From: Chloroflexota bacterium
GTDB taxonomy: Bacteria; Chloroflexota; UBA11872; UBA12225
Reading direction: 5' to 3'
Length of the DNA stretch: 64,000 bases
Assembly (NCBI GenBank): GCA_030447525.1
Contig: JAUJOR010000001.1
Coordinates: forward strand, 487,466 to 551,465
The notes beneath the pieces were generated by a model. It saw only the letters and a list, made by a program, of their open reading frames with translations. It searched no databases and was not told where the DNA came from. Both the position numbers and the translations under genes were made by a program. How positions within the stretch are numbered: position 1 is the stretch's first letter; the number at the start of each line of letters is the position of its first letter. This document shows, one piece after another, positions 1 through 8,406 of this stretch.

Positions 1-772
1 TAAGGGCGTCCCGGCGGCGCAAGAGCCCGGGGCGCAGCAGGGCGTCGCCGAGGATCAGGCCGGCGCCCCCGGCGATGACGATACACGTCAGCTCCAGGTA
101 TCCATGTGACGCGACGAAGCCCCCCAGGGCGCGCCCGACGCCGTAGTGTTGCGCGGCACCCATGACGCCCCCCAGCAGGACCCCATTCGTCACCAGGACG
201 AAGACCGTCCCCAGACCGGCCAGGACCCCCCCGGCGAAGGCGACGAACGAGACGCGGATGTTGTTGGTGAAGATCACCGTGGCCATGAGCGGGCGCAGCG
301 GTCCCTGGATCTCCGTCCACGTCCGCCCCCGCTCCATCACCTCGCGGAGCTGCGCCGGGACGAGCGCCTGGCGCAGGTCCTCGCTCGTCAGCGCGGCGAC
401 GTAGGCCCACAGCGCGGGGACGAAGAGTAGGGCCGCGGCTAGAGCAACGTACCCCCCGGCGTCGCACAGCCGGCGGGAGAAGCCGGAGGTCAAGAAGGTC
501 CCCAGCCGGCGCCACGTCCCTGTGGGGGCGCGGTACAGTCGCAGGTGCGCCCGTGAGGCCAGGGCGTTGAGCGTGGCCGTGAGCTGGTCGTCCGGGAAGT
601 CACGCCGGGCGATGGCCAGATCCGAGACCACCTGTCGATAGGTGCGTCCCAGGTCGTCCAGCTCGCCCACGCTGAAGCGACGTAGCCCGTTCCCCTCGCT
701 GCGCGCCAGCAAATGTTCGAGCCGTAGCCAGCGCTCCCGCCGGCCATCGATAAACTGACTGAGGGACGGCAT
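1..772 (-). CDS. SpoIIM/DUF95-family integral membrane protein, C-terminus cut by window edge
   Basis: Reading the minus strand from the ATG at 772 gives about 257 open codons that run off the window start. The N-terminal 95 residues are soluble and charged (start MPSLSQFIDGRRERW). Membrane segments follow, and the core carries the family signature FTNNIRVSFVAFAGG, then VTNGVLLGGVMG and SHGYLELTCIVIAGGAG. This matches the stage II sporulation protein M / DUF95 group, which in non-sporulating bacteria is often found beside RDD-domain proteins, as here. The molecular function is unknown; a membrane-remodelling or transport role is only inferred from sporulation homologues. It is divergent from the RDD gene with 9 bp between starts. 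Confidence 0.88.
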   Translation of the reverse strand, partial: MPSLSQFIDGRRERWLRLEHLLARSEGNGLRRFSVGELDDLGRTYRQVVSDLAIARRDFPDDQLTATLNALASRAHLRLYRAPTGTWRRLGTFLTSGFSRRLCDAGGYVALAAALLFVPALWAYVAALTSEDLRQALVPAQLREVMERGRTWTEIQGPLRPLMATVIFTNNIRVSFVAFAGGVLAGLGTVFVLVTNGVLLGGVMGAAQHYGVGRALGGFVASHGYLELTCIVIAGGAGLILGDALLRPGLLRRRDAL

Positions 773-781
773 GCATCAATA

Positions 782-1606
782 ATGGCATCTATGAACTTGG
801 GTAGTCAGCCGTCCAGACCACCCCCGAGGGGGAACGACTCGGACTATCTGGTGCTCACCCCTGAACGGGTCAGCCTGCAGTACGAAGTCGCCGGGATTGG
901 GTCGCGGTCGGCCGCGGCCATGGTGGACGTGGCGCTGCAGGGGGCGGTGCTGGCCGTCATGCTGCTGATCTTCGCCTTGATGGCCGGGCTATTCGGGGGC
1001 GCCGGCCGGAGCAGTGGCGGCGGCGCCGTGGTCGCGTCCATCGGCGTGGCCGCTCTGGTGCTGGGGACCACGCTCGTGCTGTGGGGCTACTACCTCTTCT
1101 TCGAGATCGTCTGGAGCGGCCAGACCCCCGGCAAGCGGCTGGTGGGGATCCGCGTGGTGCGGGAGAACGGCTACCCCTTGCGTCCCGCAGACGCCGTGGT
1201 GCGCAACCTGGTGCGCATCCTGGACGGGCCCCCGGCAGGGGCCGCCATCGGTTTGCTGGTGATGCTCCTGAACAGTCGCGCTAAGCGCCTGGGCGACTTC
1301 GCGGCCGGGACGATCGTCGTGCGTGAAGGGGCACGGGGTGGCGTCGCCGCCCTGGCATCGCTAGACGCCGCGATTGGGAAGTCTCCGGCAGAGGGTGTCT
1401 CGCCCTCTCAGGCGTCGCCGGTGCTCAGCCCCGCCGACGCCACCCTGGTACGTGACTTCCTCGCCCGGCGCGCTCAGCTCGATGGCCCGGCCCGCGCCCG
1501 CCTGGCCAACCGCCTCGCCGCCGGGCTGGCCGAGCGTTACGGACTGCAAGCGCAGCTGAGCACCAGCTCCGAGGAGGACTTCCTGCAGCGCCTGGTAGGG
1601 CGCTGA
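782..1606 (+). CDS. RDD-domain membrane protein
   Basis: A 274-residue protein. The RDD signature is visible: 'GSRSAAAMVDVALQ' has the Arg/Asp pair in the first membrane helix, followed by a second hydrophobic stretch (about 75-110), then 'GQTPGKRLVGIRVV' and 'AKRLGDFAAGTIVV', typical of the domain's end. The last 90 residues are soluble and Ala/Arg-rich. RDD proteins are small membrane proteins, some implicated in ion transport; substrate unknown. The start could be ATG 782 or ATG 791. An AT-rich AATAAT at 778-783 would suit a leaderless transcript from 791. It pairs divergently with the SpoIIM-like gene. Confidence 0.88.
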   Translation: MASMNLGSQPSRPPPRGNDSDYLVLTPERVSLQYEVAGIGSRSAAAMVDVALQGAVLAVMLLIFALMAGLFGGAGRSSGGGAVVASIGVAALVLGTTLVLWGYYLFFEIVWSGQTPGKRLVGIRVVRENGYPLRPADAVVRNLVRILDGPPAGAAIGLLVMLLNSRAKRLGDFAAGTIVVREGARGGVAALASLDAAIGKSPAEGVSPSQASPVLSPADATLVRDFLARRAQLDGPARARLANRLAAGLAERYGLQAQLSTSSEEDFLQRLVGR

Positions 1607-1620
1607 GTAGCTGTCGGCAG

Positions 1621-1640
1621 GTGTCGGCAGCTGCCGGCAC
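1621..1640. terminator. Near-perfect palindrome after the RDD gene
   Basis: GTGTCGGCAGCTGCCGGCAC, beginning 14 bp after the RDD stop, is a 20-bp dyad with one G-T mismatch. It can form a strong hairpin between convergent genes but has no T-tract, so a terminator role is inference. The rest of 1641-1859 shows nothing I can name. Confidence 0.4.
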
Positions 1641-1859
1641 GTCCCTGGCACGATCCTTCCGCTGGCCTGAAGGTCCCCTGCTGGGGGAAGGTACCGGGAG
1701 ATAACGGGCGCAGGGGACTTACAGCCCCCCAGACGATCTTTCAGTCGCTGCCGTGCTATCGCTCCTAGAGCAGGCCGCCGTCTCGGTGAGGGAATGACTT
1801 CTTGGAAGCTCCGCGGGACGGGGGAGAGGCAGGCCGGCCAACCGGCCCCAGCGCCGCCG

Positions 1860-2897
1860 TCAGCGGATGTAGACGGCTATTGGGCGCACCCCGTTGCTCC
1901 CGTAGCCGTACTTGTTCCACTTCCCGCTATCCGGCTGGCGCTGACCCGTGCTGTCGGTGGCGCGGCAGCGCAGGGCGTGCCGGCCGGGCTCGCCGGCCTC
2001 CCAGTGGAACTCCCAGGAGGACCAGACATACGGCGAGGGGGCGTCTAGTAGACGGGCGTCTTGCCAGTTTTCGCCCCCGTCCACGGTGACCTCAACGTGG
2101 ACGATCCCGCCGGCGCCGGACCAGGCCAGACCGCGCACCACAACCCCTCCGGCGGCCACCTCCTCCCCTTCCAGAGGGGACACGATGAGGGACTTCACCT
2201 GCATGGCGGTGACCGGTGTCGGCGCCGCGCCATCGCCGTAGTCGTAGATGTACCGCTGGCGCTGGTAGTAGCCGGTAAACGGCTCCGTCACGGCCACGAT
2301 CCGCGCCACCCATTTGACGCTGGCCATGCCGTACCACTGGGGGACGACGAGCCGCACCGGCGCCCCGTGATCCGCAGGGAGAGGCTCTCCGTTCATCTCC
2401 AGGGCCAGCAACGTGTCCGGGTGCATTGCCTTGGCCACCGGCAGGGAGCGAGCGAACGGGATGTCCCCCGGGCCGTCCTTGGGCCGCCCGTGGTCGGCGC
2501 CCTCGACGACGACTTCGGTGGCCTCTGGTTGGAGCCCCGCCCGTTCCAGCACCGCCCCCAGTGGCACGCCCGTCCAGCGCGCGGTGCTGACGGCGCCCCC
2601 CTGCCAGGGCTCGCCGGTGGGCAGAGGGGCCAGGGCCATGCGATTGTTGCCGGCGCACTCCATGGTCGTGACCAGGGTCTTGACGCCAAGTTCACGCAGG
2701 TCACGGACGGAGAGCCGCAGGGGACGAGCGACCGCCCCTTCCACGGCCACGGTGTGACTCTGGGGATCGAGCGCCGGCACCGGGAAGTTGCTGCGGACGT
2801 AAAAGGCTGGGGTCGGGGTGATCCCCTCCCCCAGCCGCCTCAGGGCCGTTTCGGCGTTGAACGGTGCCGCCTTGACCACGACCAGGTGGTCATTCAT
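1860..2897 (-). CDS. Sulfite oxidase-family molybdopterin oxidoreductase, cytoplasmic type
   Basis: A 345-residue protein with an oxidoreductase molybdopterin-binding domain (about 30-205) followed by a Mo-co dimerisation, Ig-like domain (about 225-340). The molybdenum-ligating cysteine is Cys81 in TTMECAGNNR, equivalent to the conserved CAGN(R/N)R of sulfite oxidases. Also visible are 'EGADHGR', 'ALEMNGEPLPADHGAPVRLVVP' type cofactor-binding stretches, 'YGMASVKW' and, near the end, 'VTVDGGENW'. No Tat signal or haem b5 domain is seen, so the enzyme looks cytoplasmic or exported by other means. The electron acceptor is unknown; no cytochrome gene lies next to it. Substrate (sulfite or another S/N-oxide) cannot be settled from sequence. 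It converges on the RDD gene. Confidence 0.88.
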   Translation of the reverse strand: MNDHLVVVKAAPFNAETALRRLGEGITPTPAFYVRSNFPVPALDPQSHTVAVEGAVARPLRLSVRDLRELGVKTLVTTMECAGNNRMALAPLPTGEPWQGGAVSTARWTGVPLGAVLERAGLQPEATEVVVEGADHGRPKDGPGDIPFARSLPVAKAMHPDTLLALEMNGEPLPADHGAPVRLVVPQWYGMASVKWVARIVAVTEPFTGYYQRQRYIYDYGDGAAPTPVTAMQVKSLIVSPLEGEEVAAGGVVVRGLAWSGAGGIVHVEVTVDGGENWQDARLLDAPSPYVWSSWEFHWEAGEPGRHALRCRATDSTGQRQPDSGKWNKYGYGSNGVRPIAVYIR

Positions 2898-3084
2898 CGC
2901 CCACGCCCCAGCCGCCCTGTTCCGCCTGCCGCCCTGGGCGCCGTCAACGCTGATGTGCGCGGTGCGCCCCGCTCCGGCACGGACGCAGCCGAAGCCGCCT
3001 GACGGAGCGCGGCTGATCTATCAAGCGGTTTCGACAGACCGTCCACCAGACTGCAGGCCGTTGCCAGAGCGATGCGTCGGCGCC

Positions 3085-3633
3085 CTAGGACGTCCGGCGT
3101 CGTAGACCTACCAGGGCGGCTCCGGCCAGGGCGACGGCCGCACCGGCCGCTGCGGGGACGCTCTGCCCCAGCGGACCGCCACCGGTTGCCGGGAGGGCGG
3201 AGGCGCTGGCGACGATGTTGCCACAGGAAACGCCCGGCGACGGGAGGGTGGGCCCGGCGTGGACGTTCACATAATGGCTGCCGCCGAGAATAGTGGACAG
3301 GGGGGCGTTGACCATGGTGGTGGCTGAGGCGTTCCCCTGGGCATCCGTGCGCAGATCGGTGAGGGGGAAGACGATGCCCCCTTGCGCCTCACACGAGCCG
3401 ACGTGGATGTGGTTCGCGTGCGTGCTATTGGCCGGTGCCCCGCTGATCCGCACGGTGACCATCGTCGCGCTGCCCCGTGCCGCGAGTGAGGATGCGCCGG
3501 ACACGCGCGAGCCCCCTGTGGGGCCGAGCGTGGCCTGCGCGGCGCTCTGGGCCATGACCGGCGCGGCGACCCCCCCCAGGCCCCCGACGAGGCCCCCCAC
3601 AATCAAGACTCTGCCCAAACGCGTCTTCAACAC
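3085..3633 (-). CDS. Secreted CHRD/Cu-Zn SOD-like protein with LPATG C-terminal sorting signal
   Basis: Read from GTG 3633, this is a 182-residue protein. The N-terminus is a signal peptide (KTRLGR, then a Gly/Val-rich hydrophobic stretch ending in PVMAQ). The mature part has a beta-rich domain with 'HANHIHVGSCEAQGG' and 'GSHYVNVHAGP', resembling CHRD or Cu/Zn-superoxide-dismutase-like folds; two Cys could form a disulfide. The C-terminus is LPATG, a hydrophobic Ala/Val stretch, then RRRTS: a textbook sortase-type or sorting-tail layout. An upstream in-frame GTG at 3672 is possible, but the signal peptide fits 3633 better and an AAAGGG lies 5' of it. The function is unknown; the family is usually annotated only by domain. 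Confidence 0.78.
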   Translation of the reverse strand: MLKTRLGRVLIVGGLVGGLGGVAAPVMAQSAAQATLGPTGGSRVSGASSLAARGSATMVTVRISGAPANSTHANHIHVGSCEAQGGIVFPLTDLRTDAQGNASATTMVNAPLSTILGGSHYVNVHAGPTLPSPGVSCGNIVASASALPATGGGPLGQSVPAAAGAAVALAGAALVGLRRRTS

Positions 3634-3781
3634 TCCAGATGCCCTTTCACTGTCGCTGTAGTTTGGCCGCACCAGCGCACGGCGTCTTCATAGTAGCCGC
3701 TACATGTCCAGGGAGCCAATGCGCCCTTCGCTACCCAGGCCCTTTTCATCAGAGCCGCTCCTGAGGCACCGCCCGCGGCGC

Positions 3782-3869
3782 GGTCATGCCGAGCCCCGCG
3801 AGGCACCCGGGCCGCCGGTCCATGGACAGTGGGACGACTCGCTGATCCCTCGCTGCGCTGGGGATGACC
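3782..3869. repeat. REP-like inverted pair
   Basis: Two related sequences lie head to head: GGTCATGCCGAGCCCCGCGA (3782 onward) and, on the opposite strand, GGTCATCCCCAGCGCAGCGA (from 3869 leftward). They agree at most positions and are separated by about 40 nt, the layout of bacterial interspersed palindromes. The wording 'GTCATCCC..AGCG.AGCGAGGGATC' is familiar as a dispersed extragenic repeat in many genomes. The 278-bp space between the LPATG gene and der otherwise holds nothing I recognise. Confidence 0.55.
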
Positions 3870-3950
3870 CGGAACCACCACCCACCCCTGATGAAGAGGC
3901 CCTGCTCGCTACCCCGGCGGGGCAACGAGAAGGCTCTACCAACGCTCTAC

Positions 3951-5363
3951 TTAGGTGCGCTTGCCTGGGGCTTCCGGCTCGGGGCTGCGCCGCCGGAAGC
4001 GCAGGCGGATGGTCGTGCCTCGGAAACCAAAGGCCCGGCGCAGGACGTTCTCCAGGAAGCGCTCATAGGCGAAGTGCACCAGCTCGGGCTCGTTGACGAA
4101 GAAGATGAACGTCGGTGGGGCGACGTCCACCTGGGTCACGTAATAGAGGCGCAGCAAGCGCCCTTTGTGGGCCATCGGGGGGTGCTCGGCCACGGCCCGG
4201 GAGATCAAGTCGTTTAGCTGCCCGGTGCTGATGCGCTTGTTGCGCTCGGCGTCTACGGCGATGACTTCGTCCAGTACGCGACTGACTCGCTGCCCGGTCA
4301 GCGCGGAGATGAACAAGCAGGGAACCCAGGGCATGAAGTTGAGCTCACGGGTGATCTCGGCTTGAAAGCGCTGCGTCGTCTGGCTGTCCTTCTCGACCAG
4401 GTCCCACTTGTTGACCACCAGGATGCAGCCCTTGCCCTCGCGTTCGATCTCGCCGGCGATGTGTTGATCCTGGGCGGCCAGGAGCTCCGTGGCGTCCACG
4501 ACCAGGAGGACGACGTCGGCCCGGGCAACGGCACGCATCGAGCGCAGGACGCTGTACTTCTCAATGCCCGGCTCGACCTTACCGCGGCGCCGAATGCCGG
4601 CCGTATCGATGAGCAAGAAGCGCTGGCCGGCGTAGTCCAGCTCGGTGTCGATGGCGTCCCGCGTGGTGCCGGGGACATCGCTGACCACGACGCGCTCCTC
4701 CCCCAGCAAGCGATTCAGGAGCAAGGACTTGCCGACGTTGGGGCGGCCGACGATCGCTACCGCCAGGCGGTCATCCTCGTCCTCGTCCTCCACCGGCGGG
4801 GGCGCCAGGCGCTCGACGATCGCGTCCAGCAGGTCGCCGGTGGCAGCCCCATGGTAGGCAGACACGGGGATAACGGTGTCGAAGCCCAGGGTGAAGAACT
4901 CGTTGGCCGCTTCCCGGCGGGCGGGGTTGTCCCCTTTGCCGGCGACGACGATCACCGGCTTCGCCGGGCCGCGCCCGACGCTGCCCCGTTGACCCGTCCC
5001 CGCCGAAGAGGCCCCGGCGGAGAGGTGGCCCTGGCGCAGGAGCTGGGCGATCTCTTCGTCCACTGCTGTAAGCCCCTGCACGGCGTCCACGGCGAAGAGG
5101 ATCAGGTCGGCCTCTTCCACCGCGACGCGCACCTGGGCGGCGACGCTGGCCAGGATGTCGCTGCCGGGGGAGAGCTCCAGTCCACCGGTGTCAATCAGCG
5201 TGAACCTGCGTCCGTTCCACTCCACTTCCCCATAGATGCGGTCGCGCGTCGTACCGGGGACGTCTTCGACGATCGCCTGGCGGCCCCCTACCAGGCGGTT
5301 GAAGAGCGTAGACTTGCCGACGTTGGGGCGGCCGACGATGGCCACTACGGGGAGCGGAGCCAT
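3951..5363 (-). CDS. der: Ribosome-assembly GTPase Der (EngA)
   Basis: A double-GTPase of 470 residues with the family layout: first G domain (GRPNVGKSTLF near residue 10, DTGGL), second G domain (GRPNVGKSLLLN, DVPGTTRD, DTAGIRR, NKWD) and a C-terminal KH-like domain ending in basic residues. Der acts in maturation of the 50S subunit. The start at 5363 places the first P-loop correctly and lies 7 bp after the DUF512 stop; a longer frame to 5429 only adds Arg/Pro-rich translation of the upstream gene. Oddities: the first G domain has a Ser/Gly insertion (GASSAGTGQRGSVGRG) and GKGD where NKxD is expected, so nucleotide specificity of G1 may be altered. It is the last gene of the rluB-cmk-plsC-DUF512-der run. 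Confidence 0.95.
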   Translation of the reverse strand: MAPLPVVAIVGRPNVGKSTLFNRLVGGRQAIVEDVPGTTRDRIYGEVEWNGRRFTLIDTGGLELSPGSDILASVAAQVRVAVEEADLILFAVDAVQGLTAVDEEIAQLLRQGHLSAGASSAGTGQRGSVGRGPAKPVIVVAGKGDNPARREAANEFFTLGFDTVIPVSAYHGAATGDLLDAIVERLAPPPVEDEDEDDRLAVAIVGRPNVGKSLLLNRLLGEERVVVSDVPGTTRDAIDTELDYAGQRFLLIDTAGIRRRGKVEPGIEKYSVLRSMRAVARADVVLLVVDATELLAAQDQHIAGEIEREGKGCILVVNKWDLVEKDSQTTQRFQAEITRELNFMPWVPCLFISALTGQRVSRVLDEVIAVDAERNKRISTGQLNDLISRAVAEHPPMAHKGRLLRLYYVTQVDVAPPTFIFFVNEPELVHFAYERFLENVLRRAFGFRGTTIRLRFRRRSPEPEAPGKRT

Positions 5364-5370
5364 AGCGCCC

Positions 5371-6822
5371 CTAGCGCGCCATGGCCGGCGCGGCCGGCGC
5401 GGCCGCAAGGAGAGCCGGGGGCGCGGCACCCCGGGCCGTGATCGCCGCCACCACTTCCGGGATGGTCTTGGCGACGACGACCTGTGCCGGCGTGGACGCC
5501 CGGAACTCCCCCAGGGTCATGCCGTCCAGGAAGACCTCGCCGGAGTCGTCCAGGGCCACGCGCGGCACGAACAGGAGCTCGTCCGGCCCGGCGCCCTCCG
5601 CTGCCGTGAGAATGTCATGCCCGGTCAGGAGACCGGAGACGGTGACCACGGGGCCGAAAAAGGTGTTCTGCACGGTGGCTACCCGGGCGCGCAGGTTCGG
5701 CACGGCGCACATCTCGACGGCAATCTGCTCAAAGGTAGGGCCGATCAGCTTGGCACAGGTCAGCACGACCGACACCGGCCGGGGCAGTCCGTCGGCCAGG
5801 TCCCGCCGACGGGCAGTGCGCCAGTCATCCAGGAGGGAGCGCACCATGCCGATGCCGTTCTCCAGCTGCACATAGCCGTCGTACTTCAGAGCGCCCGGCA
5901 CCGGCTCCCCGGCCAGGAGATAGATCTCGTCGGAGAGGTAGAGCCAGGTGTGGCCGAAACGGCGCTCGAAGTCCCGCTGCAGGGGGCGGGCCCACTTGAT
6001 CAGGGCCTTGGCCTCCGCGGGGGTGACGAGGCGTAGCTCGGGGGCGTTCGCGGTACGCCGCTCTAGCCCGCTGCGGTGCACCGGGTGGAGGTCCTGCCGG
6101 GCGAGCTGTCCCTGCAGCCGGCGGCGCAGGCCCTCCTGGCGGTCGAAGCGCTGCTGGGTCAGGCCCACCGGGACGATGGCCAGGGACTGCACCGCCGGCC
6201 ATCGGGCCGCCAGGTCTGCCACCGTACGCTGCAAGTGCCGACCGTCGTTCCAACCGGGGGTCAAGACGACCTGGGTATGGCACTTGATGTCCCAGGACTG
6301 CAGCAGGTCGAGCTGGGCCAGGATGTCCGGCGCCGTGGGGTTCCCCAGGAGCCGCCGGCGCACCTCCAGCTCGGTAGCGTGGACGGAGACGTACAGGGGC
6401 GAAAGGTGCTGCTCGCGGATCTTGTCCCAGTCCGTCGCGCTGAGGTTGGTGAGGGTGACGAAGTTCGCCGCGAGAAAGGAATAGCGGAAATCGTCGTCCT
6501 TGATATACAGGGTGCGCCGCATCCGTGCCGGCGATTGGTCGACGAAGCAGAAGACACAGCGGTTGTTGCAGATGCGGATGCCGTCGGAGGTGGGTTGGGT
6601 GAATTCCAGCCCCAGGCCCTCGGGCCCAACGTCCACGCCCGCCTGGCGGGGCTCGCCCGCCGGCGTCTGCCAGCTCAGCTCCACGGTGTCCGCCGAGGCG
6701 TAGAAATGGACGTCGATGACGTCGCCGACGGGCCGACCGTCGACCGAAGCGAGGGCATCGCCGGGGCGCAGGCCGATCTGCTCGGCGACGCTCCCGGTGG
6801 CGACGCTCTTTATGGTCAGCAT
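5371..6822 (-). CDS. DUF512 radical SAM / PDZ-domain protein
   Basis: A 483-residue protein beginning MLTIKSVATGSVAEQIGL, a PDZ-like N-terminus (EQIGLRPGDALASVDG). The radical SAM-type cysteine cluster is CNNRCVFCFVDQ (CxxxCxxC) near residue 90, followed by RYSFLAANFVTLTN and YVSVHAT. The C-terminal DUF512 part contains LCAKLIGPTFEQIA-type sequence and GLLTGHDI. This is the conserved family often found next to der in cyanobacteria and Firmicutes; its reaction is not established. The start at 6822 was chosen because it begins the PDZ homology; the frame stays open to 6921 without homology. The spacing of 7 bp to der implies co-transcription and a possible role in ribosome or translation biology (inference). 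Confidence 0.88.
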   Translation of the reverse strand: MLTIKSVATGSVAEQIGLRPGDALASVDGRPVGDVIDVHFYASADTVELSWQTPAGEPRQAGVDVGPEGLGLEFTQPTSDGIRICNNRCVFCFVDQSPARMRRTLYIKDDDFRYSFLAANFVTLTNLSATDWDKIREQHLSPLYVSVHATELEVRRRLLGNPTAPDILAQLDLLQSWDIKCHTQVVLTPGWNDGRHLQRTVADLAARWPAVQSLAIVPVGLTQQRFDRQEGLRRRLQGQLARQDLHPVHRSGLERRTANAPELRLVTPAEAKALIKWARPLQRDFERRFGHTWLYLSDEIYLLAGEPVPGALKYDGYVQLENGIGMVRSLLDDWRTARRRDLADGLPRPVSVVLTCAKLIGPTFEQIAVEMCAVPNLRARVATVQNTFFGPVVTVSGLLTGHDILTAAEGAGPDELLFVPRVALDDSGEVFLDGMTLGEFRASTPAQVVVAKTIPEVVAAITARGAAPPALLAAAPAAPAMAR

Positions 6823-6932
6823 AGTTCCACAGGTAGTGTACCAGCGGGTCCTGCAGGGAATGACGCAGTCTCCCTGGGGCACCGGCCCCTGGAGGGAGCG
6901 CGGTCCGCCGGGGGCAAGCAAGGAGCTAGGAG

Positions 6933-7679
6933 CTATCGGTAGACGCCGCGGAGGTGTTCGGGGAGCAAGGCGGCGATGCGGCGCATGATGGCGTCGGCGA
7001 CATCTTGATGACTGGGGGCCGGCCCTGCCGTCTCGCGCGCCACCGCCAGGGGGTCAAAGGGGAGTCCCCCGCTGAGGATGACGCGGGGCCGGACGTCCTT
7101 GCCGATCCTCTCCGTCCCGGTGATGGCCACGGGCCAGACGGGGACGCCGGAGCGTAGGGCGAGAAAGGCCACCCCTGGCTGAGCGCGCAGCAGGCCGTGG
7201 CCGCGGCTGCGGTGGCCCTCCGGGAAGATACCCAGCACCTGGCCGGCGGCCAGGCAGGCGAGCGACTCGCGGATGGCCTGGCGGTCGCCCTCCCCCCGGC
7301 GGGCGAAGATCTGGCCATACGCCTGGCCGACGCGCCCCACCACTGGCCAATCCCGCACCTCGCGCTTGGCAAAGTAGATCACCGCCCGCGGGCACCAGGC
7401 CCCGGTGAGAGGGATGTCCGCGACGCAGAGATGGTTACTGGCCAGGATCAGCCCGCCGCGCCCGGCGGGTGGGCAGTGCTCCATGCCGGAGACGTGGATG
7501 TCGGCCAGGAGGCGCAGGGCGCCGGCCACTACCCGGCAGGAAAAGACGTAGAAGGGATCGTCGTCCCTGAAGCCCCGACGCTGCGGGGTGATGCCCCCCC
7601 GGCTGGACCGGGGCAACGCGGCCACGCCGGGCGCGGCCACCGACCCGCCGGCCGCGGAGTGGTCAGCCACCGGCCCCAC
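6933..7679 (-). CDS. plsC: 1-acyl-sn-glycerol-3-phosphate acyltransferase (PlsC family)
   Basis: A 248-residue membrane-associated acyltransferase. Motif I is NHLCVADI (the H-x4-D catalytic pair), motif III is FPEGHRSRG, and VPVWPVAITGTE gives motif IV. The first 40 residues are low-complexity and may be partly untranslated; the hydrophobic anchor begins near FYVFSCRVVAGALRLL. It transfers an acyl chain to lysophosphatidate in phospholipid synthesis. Its 5' end overlaps cmk by 17 bp, so translation is probably coupled. The cmk-plsC-der neighbourhood is common in bacteria. Confidence 0.9.
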   Translation of the reverse strand: MGPVADHSAAGGSVAAPGVAALPRSSRGGITPQRRGFRDDDPFYVFSCRVVAGALRLLADIHVSGMEHCPPAGRGGLILASNHLCVADIPLTGAWCPRAVIYFAKREVRDWPVVGRVGQAYGQIFARRGEGDRQAIRESLACLAAGQVLGIFPEGHRSRGHGLLRAQPGVAFLALRSGVPVWPVAITGTERIGKDVRPRVILSGGLPFDPLAVARETAGPAPSHQDVADAIMRRIAALLPEHLRGVYR

Positions 7680-8406
7680 CGGTCGGGCGCTCCGTCGCCG
7701 CCAGGTGCCGCAGCACCAGCTCCACTTCCTGTTCCAGGTCCATCTCGTCGGTGGCCAGGTGCATGGCGTCCGCGGCCGGGCGCATCGGGTCGGTTGCCCG
7801 CCCCCCGTCGTAGGCGTCCCGGCGCCGTAGCGCTCGCAGGATCGTATCGTAGTCCGCCGCCTTCCCCCGGGCCGAGAGCTCGGCGGCGCGGCGCTCAGCG
7901 CGGGCCTCGGGTCCGGCGGTGAGATAGATCTTGAGATCTGCGTCCGGCAAGACGACCGTGCCTATGTCCCGCCCGACCATCACCGTGCCCTCGTGGACAA
8001 TGGAGCGCCGCAGGTGCTCGTTCACGGCCCGTCTGACGCCCGGATGCGCCGAGACGGCGGACACGTTGGCGTCCACCTCAGGGGAGCGCAAGTCCCAGGT
8101 AACGTCTTCCCCGTCCAGGAGCACGGTGTATTGGCGTCCATCGAAGACCGTCGGACGGGTCACCACCAGGCGCGTCTGAGCGGCCAGGGAGGCCAGGGCC
8201 GCGGCGTCCTGGACGTCCACGCCCCGGCGCAGGGCCAGCAAAGTAACAGCCCGGTACAGTGCCCCACTGTCCACATAGGCATAGCCGAGGCGCCGGGCCA
8301 GGGCCACTCCCAGGCTGGACTTGCCCGACGCGGCCGGGCCGTCGATGGCGATGATCCGGCCGGGCATAGCCACCGGCTCCTGCGGGGCCGGCTGGGGAGG
8401 CGTCAT
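7663..8406 (-). CDS. cmk: Cytidylate kinase
   Basis: A 247-residue nucleoside monophosphate kinase. The P-loop is IDGPAASGKSS, followed by YVDSGALYRAVT for CMP binding and VGRDIGTVVLPDADLKIYLTA, with the arginine-rich lid RAERRAAELSARG. It phosphorylates CMP/dCMP to the diphosphates in pyrimidine salvage. The ATG at 8406 overlaps the rluB stop in an ATGA, supporting this start; an alternative ATG at 8367 would begin directly at the catalytic domain. The C-terminus carries an Asp/Glu-rich tail after the lid helix. Confidence 0.94.
   Translation of the reverse strand: MTPPQPAPQEPVAMPGRIIAIDGPAASGKSSLGVALARRLGYAYVDSGALYRAVTLLALRRGVDVQDAAALASLAAQTRLVVTRPTVFDGRQYTVLLDGEDVTWDLRSPEVDANVSAVSAHPGVRRAVNEHLRRSIVHEGTVMVGRDIGTVVLPDADLKIYLTAGPEARAERRAAELSARGKAADYDTILRALRRRDAYDGGRATDPMRPAADAMHLATDEMDLEQEVELVLRHLAATERPTGGAGG

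Noticed and set aside
1607-1859. Possible riboswitch or tRNA in the gap after the RDD gene
   Set aside because: No T-loop (GTTCRA) signature or cloverleaf, and the structured-looking stretch does not fit a riboswitch class I know.
2061-3002. Plus-strand ORF of 313 codons over the molybdoenzyme gene
   Set aside because: Shadow of the sulfite oxidase-type gene, whose CAGNNR motif and domain order are clear.
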